NCBI GenBank assembly: GCA_021163945.1 | Contig: JAGGTC010000042.1 | Coordinates: forward strand, 1 to 20,891 | DNA length: 20,891 nucleotides | Source: Deltaproteobacteria bacterium | GTDB lineage: Bacteria; Desulfobacterota; Desulfofervidia; Desulfofervidales; DG-60 | Reading direction: 5' to 3' | Shown here: positions 1 to 6,858 of the stretch, one piece after another | How positions within the stretch are numbered: position 1 is the first letter of the stretch | How the letters are laid out: each line of letters opens with the position of its first letter | The notes under the pieces: model-generated | Seen by the model: the letters and a program-made list of their open reading frames with translations, nothing else | The model's database searches: none | What the model was told of the DNA's origin: nothing | Position numbers and translations under genes: made by a program

Positions 1-11
1 CTCTTTAAAGA

Positions 12-539
12 ATGGAAAGGTTTGTAAATCGGATAATAAGGGCAGCCAAATTAGATAGCAGTCTTTATGAAGAGGTAGAGGCAGATACCGAGGCCATGGG
101 CCAGGCCATGGCAGTGGTTGTCCTCTCAAGTGTGGCGGCTGGGATTGGTAGTGCAATGCAGGGGGTAGGGGCGCTGTTTCTTGGGACGGTGTTATCCTTA
201 GTGGGTTGGTACATCTGGGCATATCTAATCTATCTTATCGGCACAAAATTGCTTCCCGAACCTCAGACCAAATCGGATCCAAAAGAATTGCTACGAACTA
301 TCGGTTTTTCAAGTTCTCCTGGTCTGATTCGTATCTTGGGGATTATCCCTCCCCTTAGGTCAATTGCCTTTTCTATTGCTAGTATTTGGATGATTATAGC
401 CATGGTTATTGCTATAAGGCAGGCCCTTGATTATAAAAGCACTACTAGGGCTATTGGGGTAGTCTTTATTGGTTGGTTTGTCCAGATCGTATTTTTTACA
501 CTCTTAATTCACTTGATAGGTGGACACCCTAAGTCTTGA
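12..539 (+). CDS. Yip1-family integral membrane protein
   Basis: This 175-residue protein is almost entirely hydrophobic after an amphipathic N-terminus of about 28 residues. Membrane segments are likely near residues 30-50, 55-80, 105-135 and 147-168. The layout, the conserved-looking 'GWYIWAYLIYLIG' segment and the later 'FSSSPGLIRILG' loop fit the small bacterial Yip1/YIP1-domain family, whose biochemical role is not established. No catalytic motif is visible. The ATG at 12 follows only eleven bases of sequence, so the upstream control region is outside the window and a slightly longer protein cannot be excluded. The gene converges on hsp20, and a hairpin just after its stop probably ends both transcripts. 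Family assignment is by overall pattern and is moderately secure; function is unknown. Confidence 0.7.
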   Translation: MERFVNRIIRAAKLDSSLYEEVEADTEAMGQAMAVVVLSSVAAGIGSAMQGVGALFLGTVLSLVGWYIWAYLIYLIGTKLLPEPQTKSDPKELLRTIGFSSSPGLIRILGIIPPLRSIAFSIASIWMIIAMVIAIRQALDYKSTTRAIGVVFIGWFVQIVFFTLLIHLIGGHPKS

Positions 540-542
540 AGA

Positions 543-563
543 GAGGCCCCTTTTAGGGGCCTC
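543..563. terminator. Bidirectional hairpin terminator between the Yip1-type gene and hsp20
   Basis: A perfect 8-bp GC-rich stem, GAGGCCCC (543-550) and GGGGCCTC (556-563), encloses a 5-base loop. It lies 3 bases after the stop of the rightward gene and 6 bases after the stop of the leftward hsp20. The T tract on either side is poor, so it may act as a weak terminator or as an mRNA 3'-end stabiliser for both genes. Confidence 0.65.
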
Positions 564-569
564 CTAATC

Positions 570-1010
570 TTATTCTACTTTAATCTTAATTTCCTTCTTT
601 TTGACCTCTTCAGACTTTGGCAGAACTATCTTTAGTACGCCATTTTTATAAGAGGCCTTAATTTTTTCTTCATCTATCTTTACAGGGAGTCTGATGCTCC
701 TTGTAAAACTTCCATATCTACGTTCGATCAAGTGATAGTTTTCCTCCTTTTCTTCCTTTTCCTGTTTCTTTTCTCCCCTCACTGTCAGTACGTCCCCACT
801 AAGGTCAATTGAGATATCCTTAGGATCAATCCCTGGCAATTCAGCTGTAACAACCAGGTTATCCTTTGTCTCTGCAAGATCTAAGGCAGGAGACCATTTT
901 TCAACAGGCTCAAATACCCTTTCACCAAAAAAGCCTTCCCACAATCTATCCATCTCACGACGTAGTGCCTCTAGCTCCTTCCTTGCCCTCCATGGTATCA
1001 TTTCAAACAT
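570..1010 (-). CDS. hsp20: Small heat-shock protein, Hsp20/alpha-crystallin family
   Basis: An ATP-independent holdase chaperone that binds unfolding proteins in the cytoplasm as an oligomer. The alpha-crystallin domain spans about residues 40-140 and contains the 'ELPGIDPKDI' strand, the 'RRYGSFTRSIRLP' segment and the family hallmark 'GVLKIVLPK' near the C-terminus. The C-terminal 'EIKIKVE' supplies the I-x-I/V oligomerisation motif. The frame is open to a GTG at 1019, but the Shine-Dalgarno sequence AAAAGGAGG (1019-1027, reverse strand) overlaps that GTG. The ATG at 1010 sits 8 bases downstream of it and is the likely start, giving a product of about 146 residues, normal for the family. 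The gene is monocistronic and is divergent from panE with its own promoter. The promoter looks sigma-70-like; I do not see a clear heat-shock sigma-32 or CIRCE site. Confidence 0.93.
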   Translation of the reverse strand: MFEMIPWRARKELEALRREMDRLWEGFFGERVFEPVEKWSPALDLAETKDNLVVTAELPGIDPKDISIDLSGDVLTVRGEKKQEKEEKEENYHLIERRYGSFTRSIRLPVKIDEEKIKASYKNGVLKIVLPKSEEVKKKEIKIKVE

Positions 1011-1054
1011 AATCATCACCTCCTTTTAGGTTTTTTTCTGAATTTCTGTAAAAT

Positions 1055-1082
1055 AAAATAATCACTATTTACCCTCAGTCAA
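1055..1082 (-). promoter_or_regulatory. Predicted sigma-70-type promoter of hsp20
   Basis: On the reverse strand TTGACT (1077-1082) is followed after 16 bases by TATTTT (1055-1060). Transcription would start near 1048 and give a leader of about 38 bases with a strong Shine-Dalgarno sequence. The -10 is only a 4/6 match, so this is a moderate prediction. Confidence 0.45.
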
Positions 1083-1113
1083 GATACAAAATTCGAAAAA
1101 TCTTTTAAAAGGG

Positions 1114-1141
1114 TTGACATGGAAATGATTTCAGTTATTTT
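1114..1141 (+). promoter_or_regulatory. Predicted sigma-70-type promoter of panE
   Basis: TTGACA (1114-1119, a perfect -35) is followed after 16 bases by TATTTT (1136-1141). It drives the rightward panE gene and lies back to back with the hsp20 promoter in the same 158-base intergenic region. GGGAGG at 1161-1166 is the ribosome binding site. Confidence 0.5.
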
Positions 1142-1177
1142 TTGTAATTCAAGTATATAAGGGAGGTCATCGTCAGA

Positions 1178-2095
1178 ATGAAGATCGGCATTTTCGGAAC
1201 AGGTGCTATAGGTGGTTTTTATGGCGGAATTTTGGCAAAAAATGGTGCAGATGTTGTATTTATAGCCAGGGGTAGGATACTTGAGGTCATAAAGGAAAGG
1301 GGACTAACAATAAAGAGCTTTAGGCACGGTCATTTTACACTAAAGGTAAATGCTATAGAAAGTCCCAAGGAGGCAGGGAAAGTAGATGTTGTTTTACTCT
1401 GTGTAAAGTCCTATGATACTGAAGGCGTTGCCCCATTAATCTTACCTATGTTAAGAGAGGGCTCTGTAGTTATATCTGTGCAAAATGGTATAGAAAATGA
1501 AGAGATCCTTTCAAAGGTGCTTGGAAGGGAAAGGGTCTTGGGGGCCACGGCCTTTATTGGTGTCTATGTTGAATCACCTGGCACTGTTGTTCACCAGGCA
1601 GCAGGTCTTCTTGAAATAGGCGAACTTTCAGGGAAGGCTACAGAGAGGGTAAAGAAGATAGTAGATTTTTTGAAATCAAGGGGGATAGAGGCAAGGGTCT
1701 CTAAAGATATAAACTATGCATTATGGAAAAAGCTTCTCTGGAATGTCTCTTTTAACCCCTATTCAGTAATGACAAGGGCTACCGTGGGTCAGATGATTGA
1801 GGTCCCTGAGGTAAAGGAGGTTTTAAAAAGGCTTATGGAGGAAGCGATCTTGGTGGCAAAGGCATATAATGTCAATCTGGAAAAGGGGATAATTGATGAT
1901 TATCTCAACCCATCAGAAGATCTTATTAATTATAAGACATCCATGCTGCTTGACTTTGAGAGGGGGAAGACACTAGAGATTGAGGGCATTACTGGGGCCC
2001 TTATAAGGAAGGCAAATATGAAAGGAATAGATATTCCTTATAATAAGTGTGTTTATGCAACGGTAAAATTGTTAGACAAATTACGTATGGGTTAA
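1178..2095 (+). CDS. panE: 2-dehydropantoate 2-reductase (ketopantoate reductase)
   Basis: Catalyses the NADPH-dependent reduction of 2-dehydropantoate to D-pantoate in pantothenate/CoA synthesis, in the cytoplasm. The N-terminal Rossmann domain opens with the dinucleotide motif 'GTGAIGGFYGG' (residues about 7-17). It is followed by 'VLLCVKSYDT' and 'VISVQNGIENEE', which are characteristic of ApbA/PanE. The C-terminal helical domain contains the family pattern 'ALWKKLLWNVSFNP', whose lysine and asparagine are expected at the active site. The length of 305 residues is normal. The ATG at 1178 has GGGAGG 11 bases upstream. It is the first gene of the rightward run and is separated from def by 66 bases, so it may be transcribed alone or with the operon. 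Distant PanE paralogues of unknown substrate exist, so the exact substrate is inferred. Confidence 0.88.
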   Translation: MKIGIFGTGAIGGFYGGILAKNGADVVFIARGRILEVIKERGLTIKSFRHGHFTLKVNAIESPKEAGKVDVVLLCVKSYDTEGVAPLILPMLREGSVVISVQNGIENEEILSKVLGRERVLGATAFIGVYVESPGTVVHQAAGLLEIGELSGKATERVKKIVDFLKSRGIEARVSKDINYALWKKLLWNVSFNPYSVMTRATVGQMIEVPEVKEVLKRLMEEAILVAKAYNVNLEKGIIDDYLNPSEDLINYKTSMLLDFERGKTLEIEGITGALIRKANMKGIDIPYNKCVYATVKLLDKLRMG

Positions 2096-2099
2096 TTTC

Positions 2100-2129
2100 T
2101 TGTTTTTTGACCTTAAAAGGATTATAAAA
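2100..2129 (+). promoter_or_regulatory. Possible promoter of the def operon
   Basis: TTGTTT (2100-2105) and TATAAA (2124-2129) are 18 bases apart, upstream of def. The -35 match is poor. The -10 lies in a tandem repeat, so this is a weak prediction. Confidence 0.3.
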
Positions 2130-2142
2130 AAAGGATTATAAA
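2115..2142. repeat. Perfect 14-bp tandem duplication upstream of def
   Basis: The unit AAAAGGATTATAAA occurs twice in direct succession (2115-2128 and 2129-2142), just before the Shine-Dalgarno sequence of def. Each copy carries a TTATAA/TATAAA -10-like hexamer, so the duplication could alter promoter spacing or simply be a slippage product. Confidence 0.8.
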
Positions 2143-2161
2143 AAATGTTGGAGGAGGTCTA

Positions 2162-2665
2162 ATGATCTTACCTATCCTTACATATCCACACCCAACGCTA
2201 AGGCAGAAGGCAGAAATTGTAAAGGATGTGGGAAAGGAGATTAGAAAATTGGCAGAGAATATGGCAGAGACTATGTACAATGCCCCAGGGGTAGGACTAG
2301 CTGCCCCCCAGATAGGGCAGTCTTTACAATTGATAGTAATTGACCCTACAGGGCAGAAGGCCCAGGGGCTAATGGTACTGATAAATCCCAAGATTGTGGC
2401 AGCTGAGGGCGAGGTTGAGGAGGAAGAGGGCTGCCTAAGCATCCCAGACTTTTACTTTAAGATTAAGAGATATTCAAAGGTAAGGGTTAAAGGATATGAC
2501 CCCTTAAAGGAAAAAACAATAGAAATAGAGGCAGATGGCCTTCTGGCCAGGATATTTCAACATGAGATAGATCATCTAGAAGGTACATTAATTATTGACC
2601 ACCTGGGCAGGGTTAAGAGGGAGCTTTATCACAGGCGTATCCTAAAACACCTAAAGAAAAAATGA
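2162..2665 (+). CDS. def: Peptide deformylase
   Basis: Removes the formyl group from the initiator methionine of nascent proteins, working at the ribosome exit. All three deformylase motifs are present and intact: 'GVGLAAPQIG' (residues 43-52), 'EGCLSIP' (89-95, metal ligand Cys91) and 'QHEIDHLEG' (133-141, metal ligands His134 and His138, catalytic Glu135). The length of 167 residues is typical of bacterial type I enzymes. The ATG at 2162 is preceded by a strong GGAGGAGG (2150-2157). The stop overlaps the start of fmt in an ATGA, so removal and addition of the formyl group are encoded as a translationally coupled pair. Confidence 0.97.
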   Translation: MILPILTYPHPTLRQKAEIVKDVGKEIRKLAENMAETMYNAPGVGLAAPQIGQSLQLIVIDPTGQKAQGLMVLINPKIVAAEGEVEEEEGCLSIPDFYFKIKRYSKVRVKGYDPLKEKTIEIEADGLLARIFQHEIDHLEGTLIIDHLGRVKRELYHRRILKHLKKK

Positions 2666-3591
2666 GGATTTTATTCTTTGGTACCCCTTCCTTTGCAATA
2701 CCTTCTTTAGAGGCCTTAATCAAAGGGGAGGACAAGATTATAGGGGTAGTCACCCAGCCTGATCGGCCCAAGGGGAGGGGGAGGAGACCCAGCCCACCCC
2801 CTATTAAGCTATTGGCTGAGGGGCATAACCTACCCATTTATCAACCAAGGGTAGCAAAGGAAAAAAAATTTGTAGATTTAATAAGGAATCTAGAGCCAGA
2901 TTTGATAGTAGTAGTGGCATATGGCCAAATCCTACCTAAGGAAATCTTGGATATCCCTCCTTTAGGGGCCATTGGCGTACACCCCTCTCTCTTGCCCAAA
3001 TATCGTGGTGCTGCCCCCATAAATTGGGCCATCATAAATGGTGAAAGGATAACAGGTGTTACTATATTTAGACTCTGTGAGAAATTGGACAGTGGGGATA
3101 TCATCCTCCAGAGGGCGATAGAGATCCTCCCAGGCGAAACGGCAGGGGGGCTAAGTGACAGATTGGCAAAATTTGGGGCAGATTTGTTATCGGACGCCAT
3201 AAAGGATATGAAAGAGGGCAAGATACACCTTGTCAAGCAAGATGAGGGCCTTGCCTCCTATGCCCCTTGCCTAAAAAAGGAAGACGGTTTAATAGATTGG
3301 GAAAGGTCTGCAAAGGAGATTGCCAACCTTATCTGCGGCTTAGACCCCTGGCCTAGTGCCTATACATACCTTAATGGGGAGCTGTTAAAATTGTTTAAGG
3401 CCAAGGTTGCCTCTCTAGATAAGGTGGCAGAACCTGGCACAATTCTAGAAATAGAAAGCAAGGGCATGAAAGTGGCCACAAGGGATGGGGCAGTGTTGAT
3501 TGAAGAGATACAAAGAGCAGGAAAAAAGAGGCTAAAGGTCTCTGAATTTGTTAAAGGCCACCCCATTTCCCCAGGAAAAAAATTGGGATGA
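2662..3591 (+). CDS. fmt: Methionyl-tRNA formyltransferase
   Basis: Transfers a formyl group from 10-formyltetrahydrofolate to initiator Met-tRNA. The N-terminal formyltransferase domain begins 'MRILFFGTPSFA' and contains the core 'VHPSLLPKYRGAAP' (residues 106-119) and 'LDSGDI' (142-147). The C-terminal domain of about 100 residues is present, including 'LCGLDPWPSAYT'-like sequence around 224-236. Total length of 309 is normal. Of the N-H-D catalytic triad of formyltransferases, His107 and Asp143 are conserved with the spacing seen in the E. coli enzyme, but the position expected to hold Asn is Gly105. The gene overlaps def by 4 bases upstream and rsmB by 4 bases downstream. Order and length support Fmt rather than another formyltransferase. 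Confidence 0.95.
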   Translation: MRILFFGTPSFAIPSLEALIKGEDKIIGVVTQPDRPKGRGRRPSPPPIKLLAEGHNLPIYQPRVAKEKKFVDLIRNLEPDLIVVVAYGQILPKEILDIPPLGAIGVHPSLLPKYRGAAPINWAIINGERITGVTIFRLCEKLDSGDIILQRAIEILPGETAGGLSDRLAKFGADLLSDAIKDMKEGKIHLVKQDEGLASYAPCLKKEDGLIDWERSAKEIANLICGLDPWPSAYTYLNGELLKLFKAKVASLDKVAEPGTILEIESKGMKVATRDGAVLIEEIQRAGKKRLKVSEFVKGHPISPGKKLG

Positions 3592-4922
3592 GATCCTTGG
3601 CCTGGGAACTCTTAAACCAATGGGAAAGAAAAAGGGCATATTCAGAGACCCTATTAGATAGGGCATTTAAAAGAAAAAAGGGGCTCTCGCATCTAGATAA
3701 GGCATTTACTACTGAGCTATTTTATGGCACATTGCGGTATCTAAATCAGCTTGATTATATCATTGATTGCTTCTCTAAGGTCAATCCAAAGAGGATAAAG
3801 GTAGAGGTAAGAAATCTATTGAGATTGGGGATCTATCAAATACTATATCTTAGGGTACCTGATGCAGTGGCTGTCTATGAGACCGTGGAGTTAGCAAAGG
3901 GGCGTTTTCCTATTTGGATTGTAAATTTTTTGAATGCCCTCCTAAGAAAGGTAGTAAGAGAAAAAGAAAATATCAAATTTCCAAAGGATGATTTGGTCAC
4001 CTACCTTTCCCTAAAATATGCATACCCTGATTGGCTAATAAGGATGTGGCTTAAAACATTTGGAAAGGAAGATACTATAAGACTTTGTAAGATAAATAAT
4101 ATCCCCTCACCAATTGTTGTCCGTACAAATACCCTAAAGACTACACGAGAAGACCTAAAAAGGTACCTGGCCCTTGAGGGTATAATGAGCGAACCTACAA
4201 GATTTTCACCAGATGGGCTTATATTGAGAGGGGTCAAAAAATCCCCTTTAGAGACAACGGCCTATAAAAAAGGCTATTTTTTTATGCAATCTGAGGCATC
4301 ACAGTTAATTGGCTACCTTTTAGACCCAAGGCCAGGTGAAAAGATACTAGATGGCTGCGCAGGTGTCGGGGGAAAGGCCACCCATTTGGCCCAAATTATG
4401 AAAAACAGAGGTAGAATCTATGCTATAGAATCAAAGGAAGGTCGGTTTAGACTATTGAATAAAAATCTAAATAAACTGGGGATAAAAAATGTATTTCCTA
4501 AACTTGGTGACCTAAGGGATGTTATCAAATCATTCTCCCATAGATATTTTGACCGCATCCTTATAGATGCGCCCTGCTCCTCTCTAGGTGCCTTAAGGAA
4601 AAATGTAGACATAAAGTGGAGGCACAGCAAAGAAGACATCTCAAGGCTAAGGAGGTTGCAAGAAACACTCCTAGAGGAAGTAGTGCCCTATTTAAGACAA
4701 AAAGGTGTTTTATTATATACTACCTGCACATTTACCGCTGAAGAAAATGAAGAGGTAATTGAGACATTCTTAAAAAGACACCCAGATTTTTCCTTAGAAA
4801 ATCTTGCCAATTTATATCCAAATTATAGGTCACTCTACACACCTAAGGGATATCTTAAGACCCTTCCGCACGTTCATGACCTGGATGGATTCTTTGCGGC
4901 CAGGTTGAGTCTTGACGACTAG
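3588..4922 (+). CDS. rsmB: 16S rRNA (cytosine-967-C5) methyltransferase RsmB/Sun
   Basis: An S-adenosylmethionine-dependent enzyme that makes m5C967 in 16S rRNA of the small subunit. Residues 1 to about 150 form the NusB-like RNA-binding domain, with 'FYGTLRYLNQLD' and 'LRLGIYQILYL' typical of RsmB. The Rossmann methyltransferase domain fills about 230-440. It has the SAM-binding segment 'DGCAGVGGKATHLAQ' (255-269), motif IV 'DAPCSSLG' (327-334, Cys330) and motif VI 'TTCTF' (378-382, Cys380). The two cysteines are those required for release and for the covalent intermediate. At 444 residues it has full family length. The start overlaps fmt by 4 bases. Position after def-fmt is the classical bacterial arrangement. 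Confidence 0.95.
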   Translation: MRSLAWELLNQWERKRAYSETLLDRAFKRKKGLSHLDKAFTTELFYGTLRYLNQLDYIIDCFSKVNPKRIKVEVRNLLRLGIYQILYLRVPDAVAVYETVELAKGRFPIWIVNFLNALLRKVVREKENIKFPKDDLVTYLSLKYAYPDWLIRMWLKTFGKEDTIRLCKINNIPSPIVVRTNTLKTTREDLKRYLALEGIMSEPTRFSPDGLILRGVKKSPLETTAYKKGYFFMQSEASQLIGYLLDPRPGEKILDGCAGVGGKATHLAQIMKNRGRIYAIESKEGRFRLLNKNLNKLGIKNVFPKLGDLRDVIKSFSHRYFDRILIDAPCSSLGALRKNVDIKWRHSKEDISRLRRLQETLLEEVVPYLRQKGVLLYTTCTFTAEENEEVIETFLKRHPDFSLENLANLYPNYRSLYTPKGYLKTLPHVHDLDGFFAARLSLDD

Positions 4923-4939
4923 AAATTTTCCTATATAAA
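4912..4939 (+). promoter_or_regulatory. Predicted internal promoter before rpe
   Basis: TTGACG (4912-4917) and TATAAA (4934-4939) are separated by 16 bases; each matches consensus at 5 of 6. The -35 lies in the last codons of rsmB. Transcription would start near 4946, only about 4 bases before the rpe ATG at 4950, and no Shine-Dalgarno sequence is visible. The product would be leaderless or nearly so. Confidence 0.5.
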
Positions 4940-4949
4940 AAGATCTAAG

Positions 4950-5612
4950 ATGAAATATAAGATTGCACCCTCTATACTCTCAGCAGACTTTGCCAGGCTG
5001 AAAAATGAGATAGAGGCCGTTAAGGAGGCTGGTGCCGACCTGATACACATAGATGTCATGGATGGTCACTTTGTCCCAAATTTGACTATAGGCCCACCTG
5101 TGGTGGCCTCTGTTAGGAAAGTAACAGATTTACCTCTAGATGTGCATTTGATGATTGAGGTACCAGACAGATTTTTAAGGGCATTTGCGGACGCAGGGGC
5201 AGACATACTGACTGTTCATGTGGAGGCATGCCCCCATCTGCACCGCACTATTGAAATTATCAGGTCCCTTGGCAAGAGTGTAGGCGTAGCATTAAACCCT
5301 GCTACACCTTTGCATTTTTTAGAGCCCATATTAGAAGAAATAGACTTGGTGCTTATCATGAGTGTTGATCCTGGATTTTCTGGGCAGTATTTTATCCCTA
5401 ATACACTTAAGAGGATTGAGGCTGCAAGAAAGATGTTGGATAGTGTAAAAAGAAAGATTGACCTAGAGGTAGATGGGGGAATTAGTGAAAAAAATATTAA
5501 GAGTGTAGCAGATAGAGGGGCAAATATATTTGTAGCAGGTTCTGCCATCTTTGGTCAATCTGACTACAGAGATATAATAAAGAGGTTTAGGGCAGCATTG
5601 GATGAATCTTAA
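4950..5612 (+). CDS. rpe: Ribulose-phosphate 3-epimerase
   Basis: Interconverts D-ribulose 5-phosphate and D-xylulose 5-phosphate in the pentose phosphate pathway. The TIM-barrel signatures are clear. The start is 'KIAPSILSADFARL', then 'HIDVMDGHFVPNLTIGP' (about 34-50, with metal-binding His and catalytic Asp), 'LDVHLMIE', 'MSVDPGFSGQ' (phosphate loop) and 'LEVDGGI' (second catalytic Asp). The length of 220 residues is standard. It follows rsmB after 27 bases that hold a promoter-like pair and no ribosome binding site. Its last codons overlap the next ATPase gene by 11 bases, so the downstream genes may be expressed from both the def promoter and the rpe promoter. Confidence 0.96.
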   Translation: MKYKIAPSILSADFARLKNEIEAVKEAGADLIHIDVMDGHFVPNLTIGPPVVASVRKVTDLPLDVHLMIEVPDRFLRAFADAGADILTVHVEACPHLHRTIEIIRSLGKSVGVALNPATPLHFLEPILEEIDLVLIMSVDPGFSGQYFIPNTLKRIEAARKMLDSVKRKIDLEVDGGISEKNIKSVADRGANIFVAGSAIFGQSDYRDIIKRFRAALDES

Positions 5613-6858
5613 TCCTCAAATAGCAAGACGCATTATTGAGACAGTAGGGGGCTATGGCACACCCCCAGAGTATGGCTTCCAATTTTTCACAGCTGGCCTG
5701 GATGAATACCTCAATATAATCCATCAAGAATACCTTAAGACATATATAAAAGAGGAAGGTGGGGCCGCTGTTAAGATTGTAATAGGTGCATATGGGGGAG
5801 GAAAGACCCACTTTCTCTATTGTATAAGGGAACTCTCCTGGCAAGAAAACTTTGCCATTAGCTATGTCTCTTTAAGCCCAGAGGAGACACCATTCCATAG
5901 ACTGGAATCCGTTTATCGTTCTATTATAAACAATTTAACATACCCCCTAAGCTCAGCAGAATTGTTAAAGGGCATGGAAAAGGGCATAGAACCATTTCTT
6001 ACAACCTGGTATGAAAGGCAGATAGATACCTTTAAAGAGGCAGGGATTGATGAAGGGCAATTGGAGAAGGAGATTGGACAATACTTATATTCTATTGAGA
6101 GGAGTATTGAGAACATAAACTTCTCCAAGGCAGTAACCAATGCATTCTGGGCACTCCATCATGAGAAGGAGGAGGAATTCCGCCAGATCTTACAGTGGTT
6201 AAAACTAGAGGGTTATGATAGGGAAATGCATAAAAAATTTGGGATTTTGGTCCCTATAGATAGAAGCAATGCATTTTCCATGATAAGGTCCCTTGTCCAG
6301 TGGGTAAAGAGCATAGGTTACAGTGGCCTCATCATACTCTTTGATGAGGTAGAACAGATCTCTAGCCTCAGCACCCGTCAGAGGGAGTTGGTATTATCAA
6401 ACCTAAGGGAACTCATTGATGCGTGTGTACACACATCCTTTCGCCATGTAATGATATTTTATGCCTTACCAGATGAGCGCTTCTTTGAGGGCCCCTCTCA
6501 TGTGTATGAGGCACTGCGGCAGAGGATCTCATCTGTCTTTGATTTTTTTAACCCCTCTGGTGTAAAGATAAAGCTAGAGAAGATAAAGGATGACCCCATA
6601 GGGCTGCTAGAGGATATAGGGAATAAATTGAGGCATATCTATGAGACTGCTTATGGAATACGCTTTGATAATGAGATTAACAATATGATTGGCCTTATTG
6701 CCCAAGAGGCATATGAAAGGAGATTTGGTGATATTGGATATATGCGCCTCTTTGTCCAGGCTGTCATAAAGGGATTCCACCTTATAAGGCACAACCCAAA
6801 GATAGCCTCTGATGCAGAAAGTATCTATAAAATGCTATCTGGCCCAGAGGAGATGTGA
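5602..6858 (+). CDS. P-loop ATPase of the BrxC/BrxD-like (DUF2791-type) family, first of a tandem pair
   Basis: A 418-residue predicted ATPase without membrane segments. Residues 10-60 read 'RIIETVGGYGTPPEYG' and 'FFTAGLDEYL', a pattern I associate with the DUF2791 family that includes the BREX protein BrxD. The Walker A motif is 'GAYGGGKTH' (62-70), the Walker B motif 'LIILFDEVEQ' (243-252), a sensor-1-like strand 'VMIFYALPDERFF' (283-295) and a possible arginine finger 'ALRQRI' (304-309). A helical insert of about 150 residues separates the Walker motifs, as in that family. It overlaps rpe by 11 bases and touches the next, homologous ATPase. No BREX partner (PglZ, PglX, BrxL, helicase) is present here, so a defence role is not supported; the substrate and role are unknown. 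Family call is from memory of motifs, without a search. Confidence 0.72.
   Translation: MNLNPQIARRIIETVGGYGTPPEYGFQFFTAGLDEYLNIIHQEYLKTYIKEEGGAAVKIVIGAYGGGKTHFLYCIRELSWQENFAISYVSLSPEETPFHRLESVYRSIINNLTYPLSSAELLKGMEKGIEPFLTTWYERQIDTFKEAGIDEGQLEKEIGQYLYSIERSIENINFSKAVTNAFWALHHEKEEEFRQILQWLKLEGYDREMHKKFGILVPIDRSNAFSMIRSLVQWVKSIGYSGLIILFDEVEQISSLSTRQRELVLSNLRELIDACVHTSFRHVMIFYALPDERFFEGPSHVYEALRQRISSVFDFFNPSGVKIKLEKIKDDPIGLLEDIGNKLRHIYETAYGIRFDNEINNMIGLIAQEAYERRFGDIGYMRLFVQAVIKGFHLIRHNPKIASDAESIYKMLSGPEEM

Noticed and set aside
1055..1082. A sigma-32 heat-shock promoter for hsp20.
   Set aside because: CTTGAC is present, but the expected C-rich CCCCAT-type -10 is absent at the right distance; a sigma-70-like -10 fits better. 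No CIRCE inverted repeat was found.
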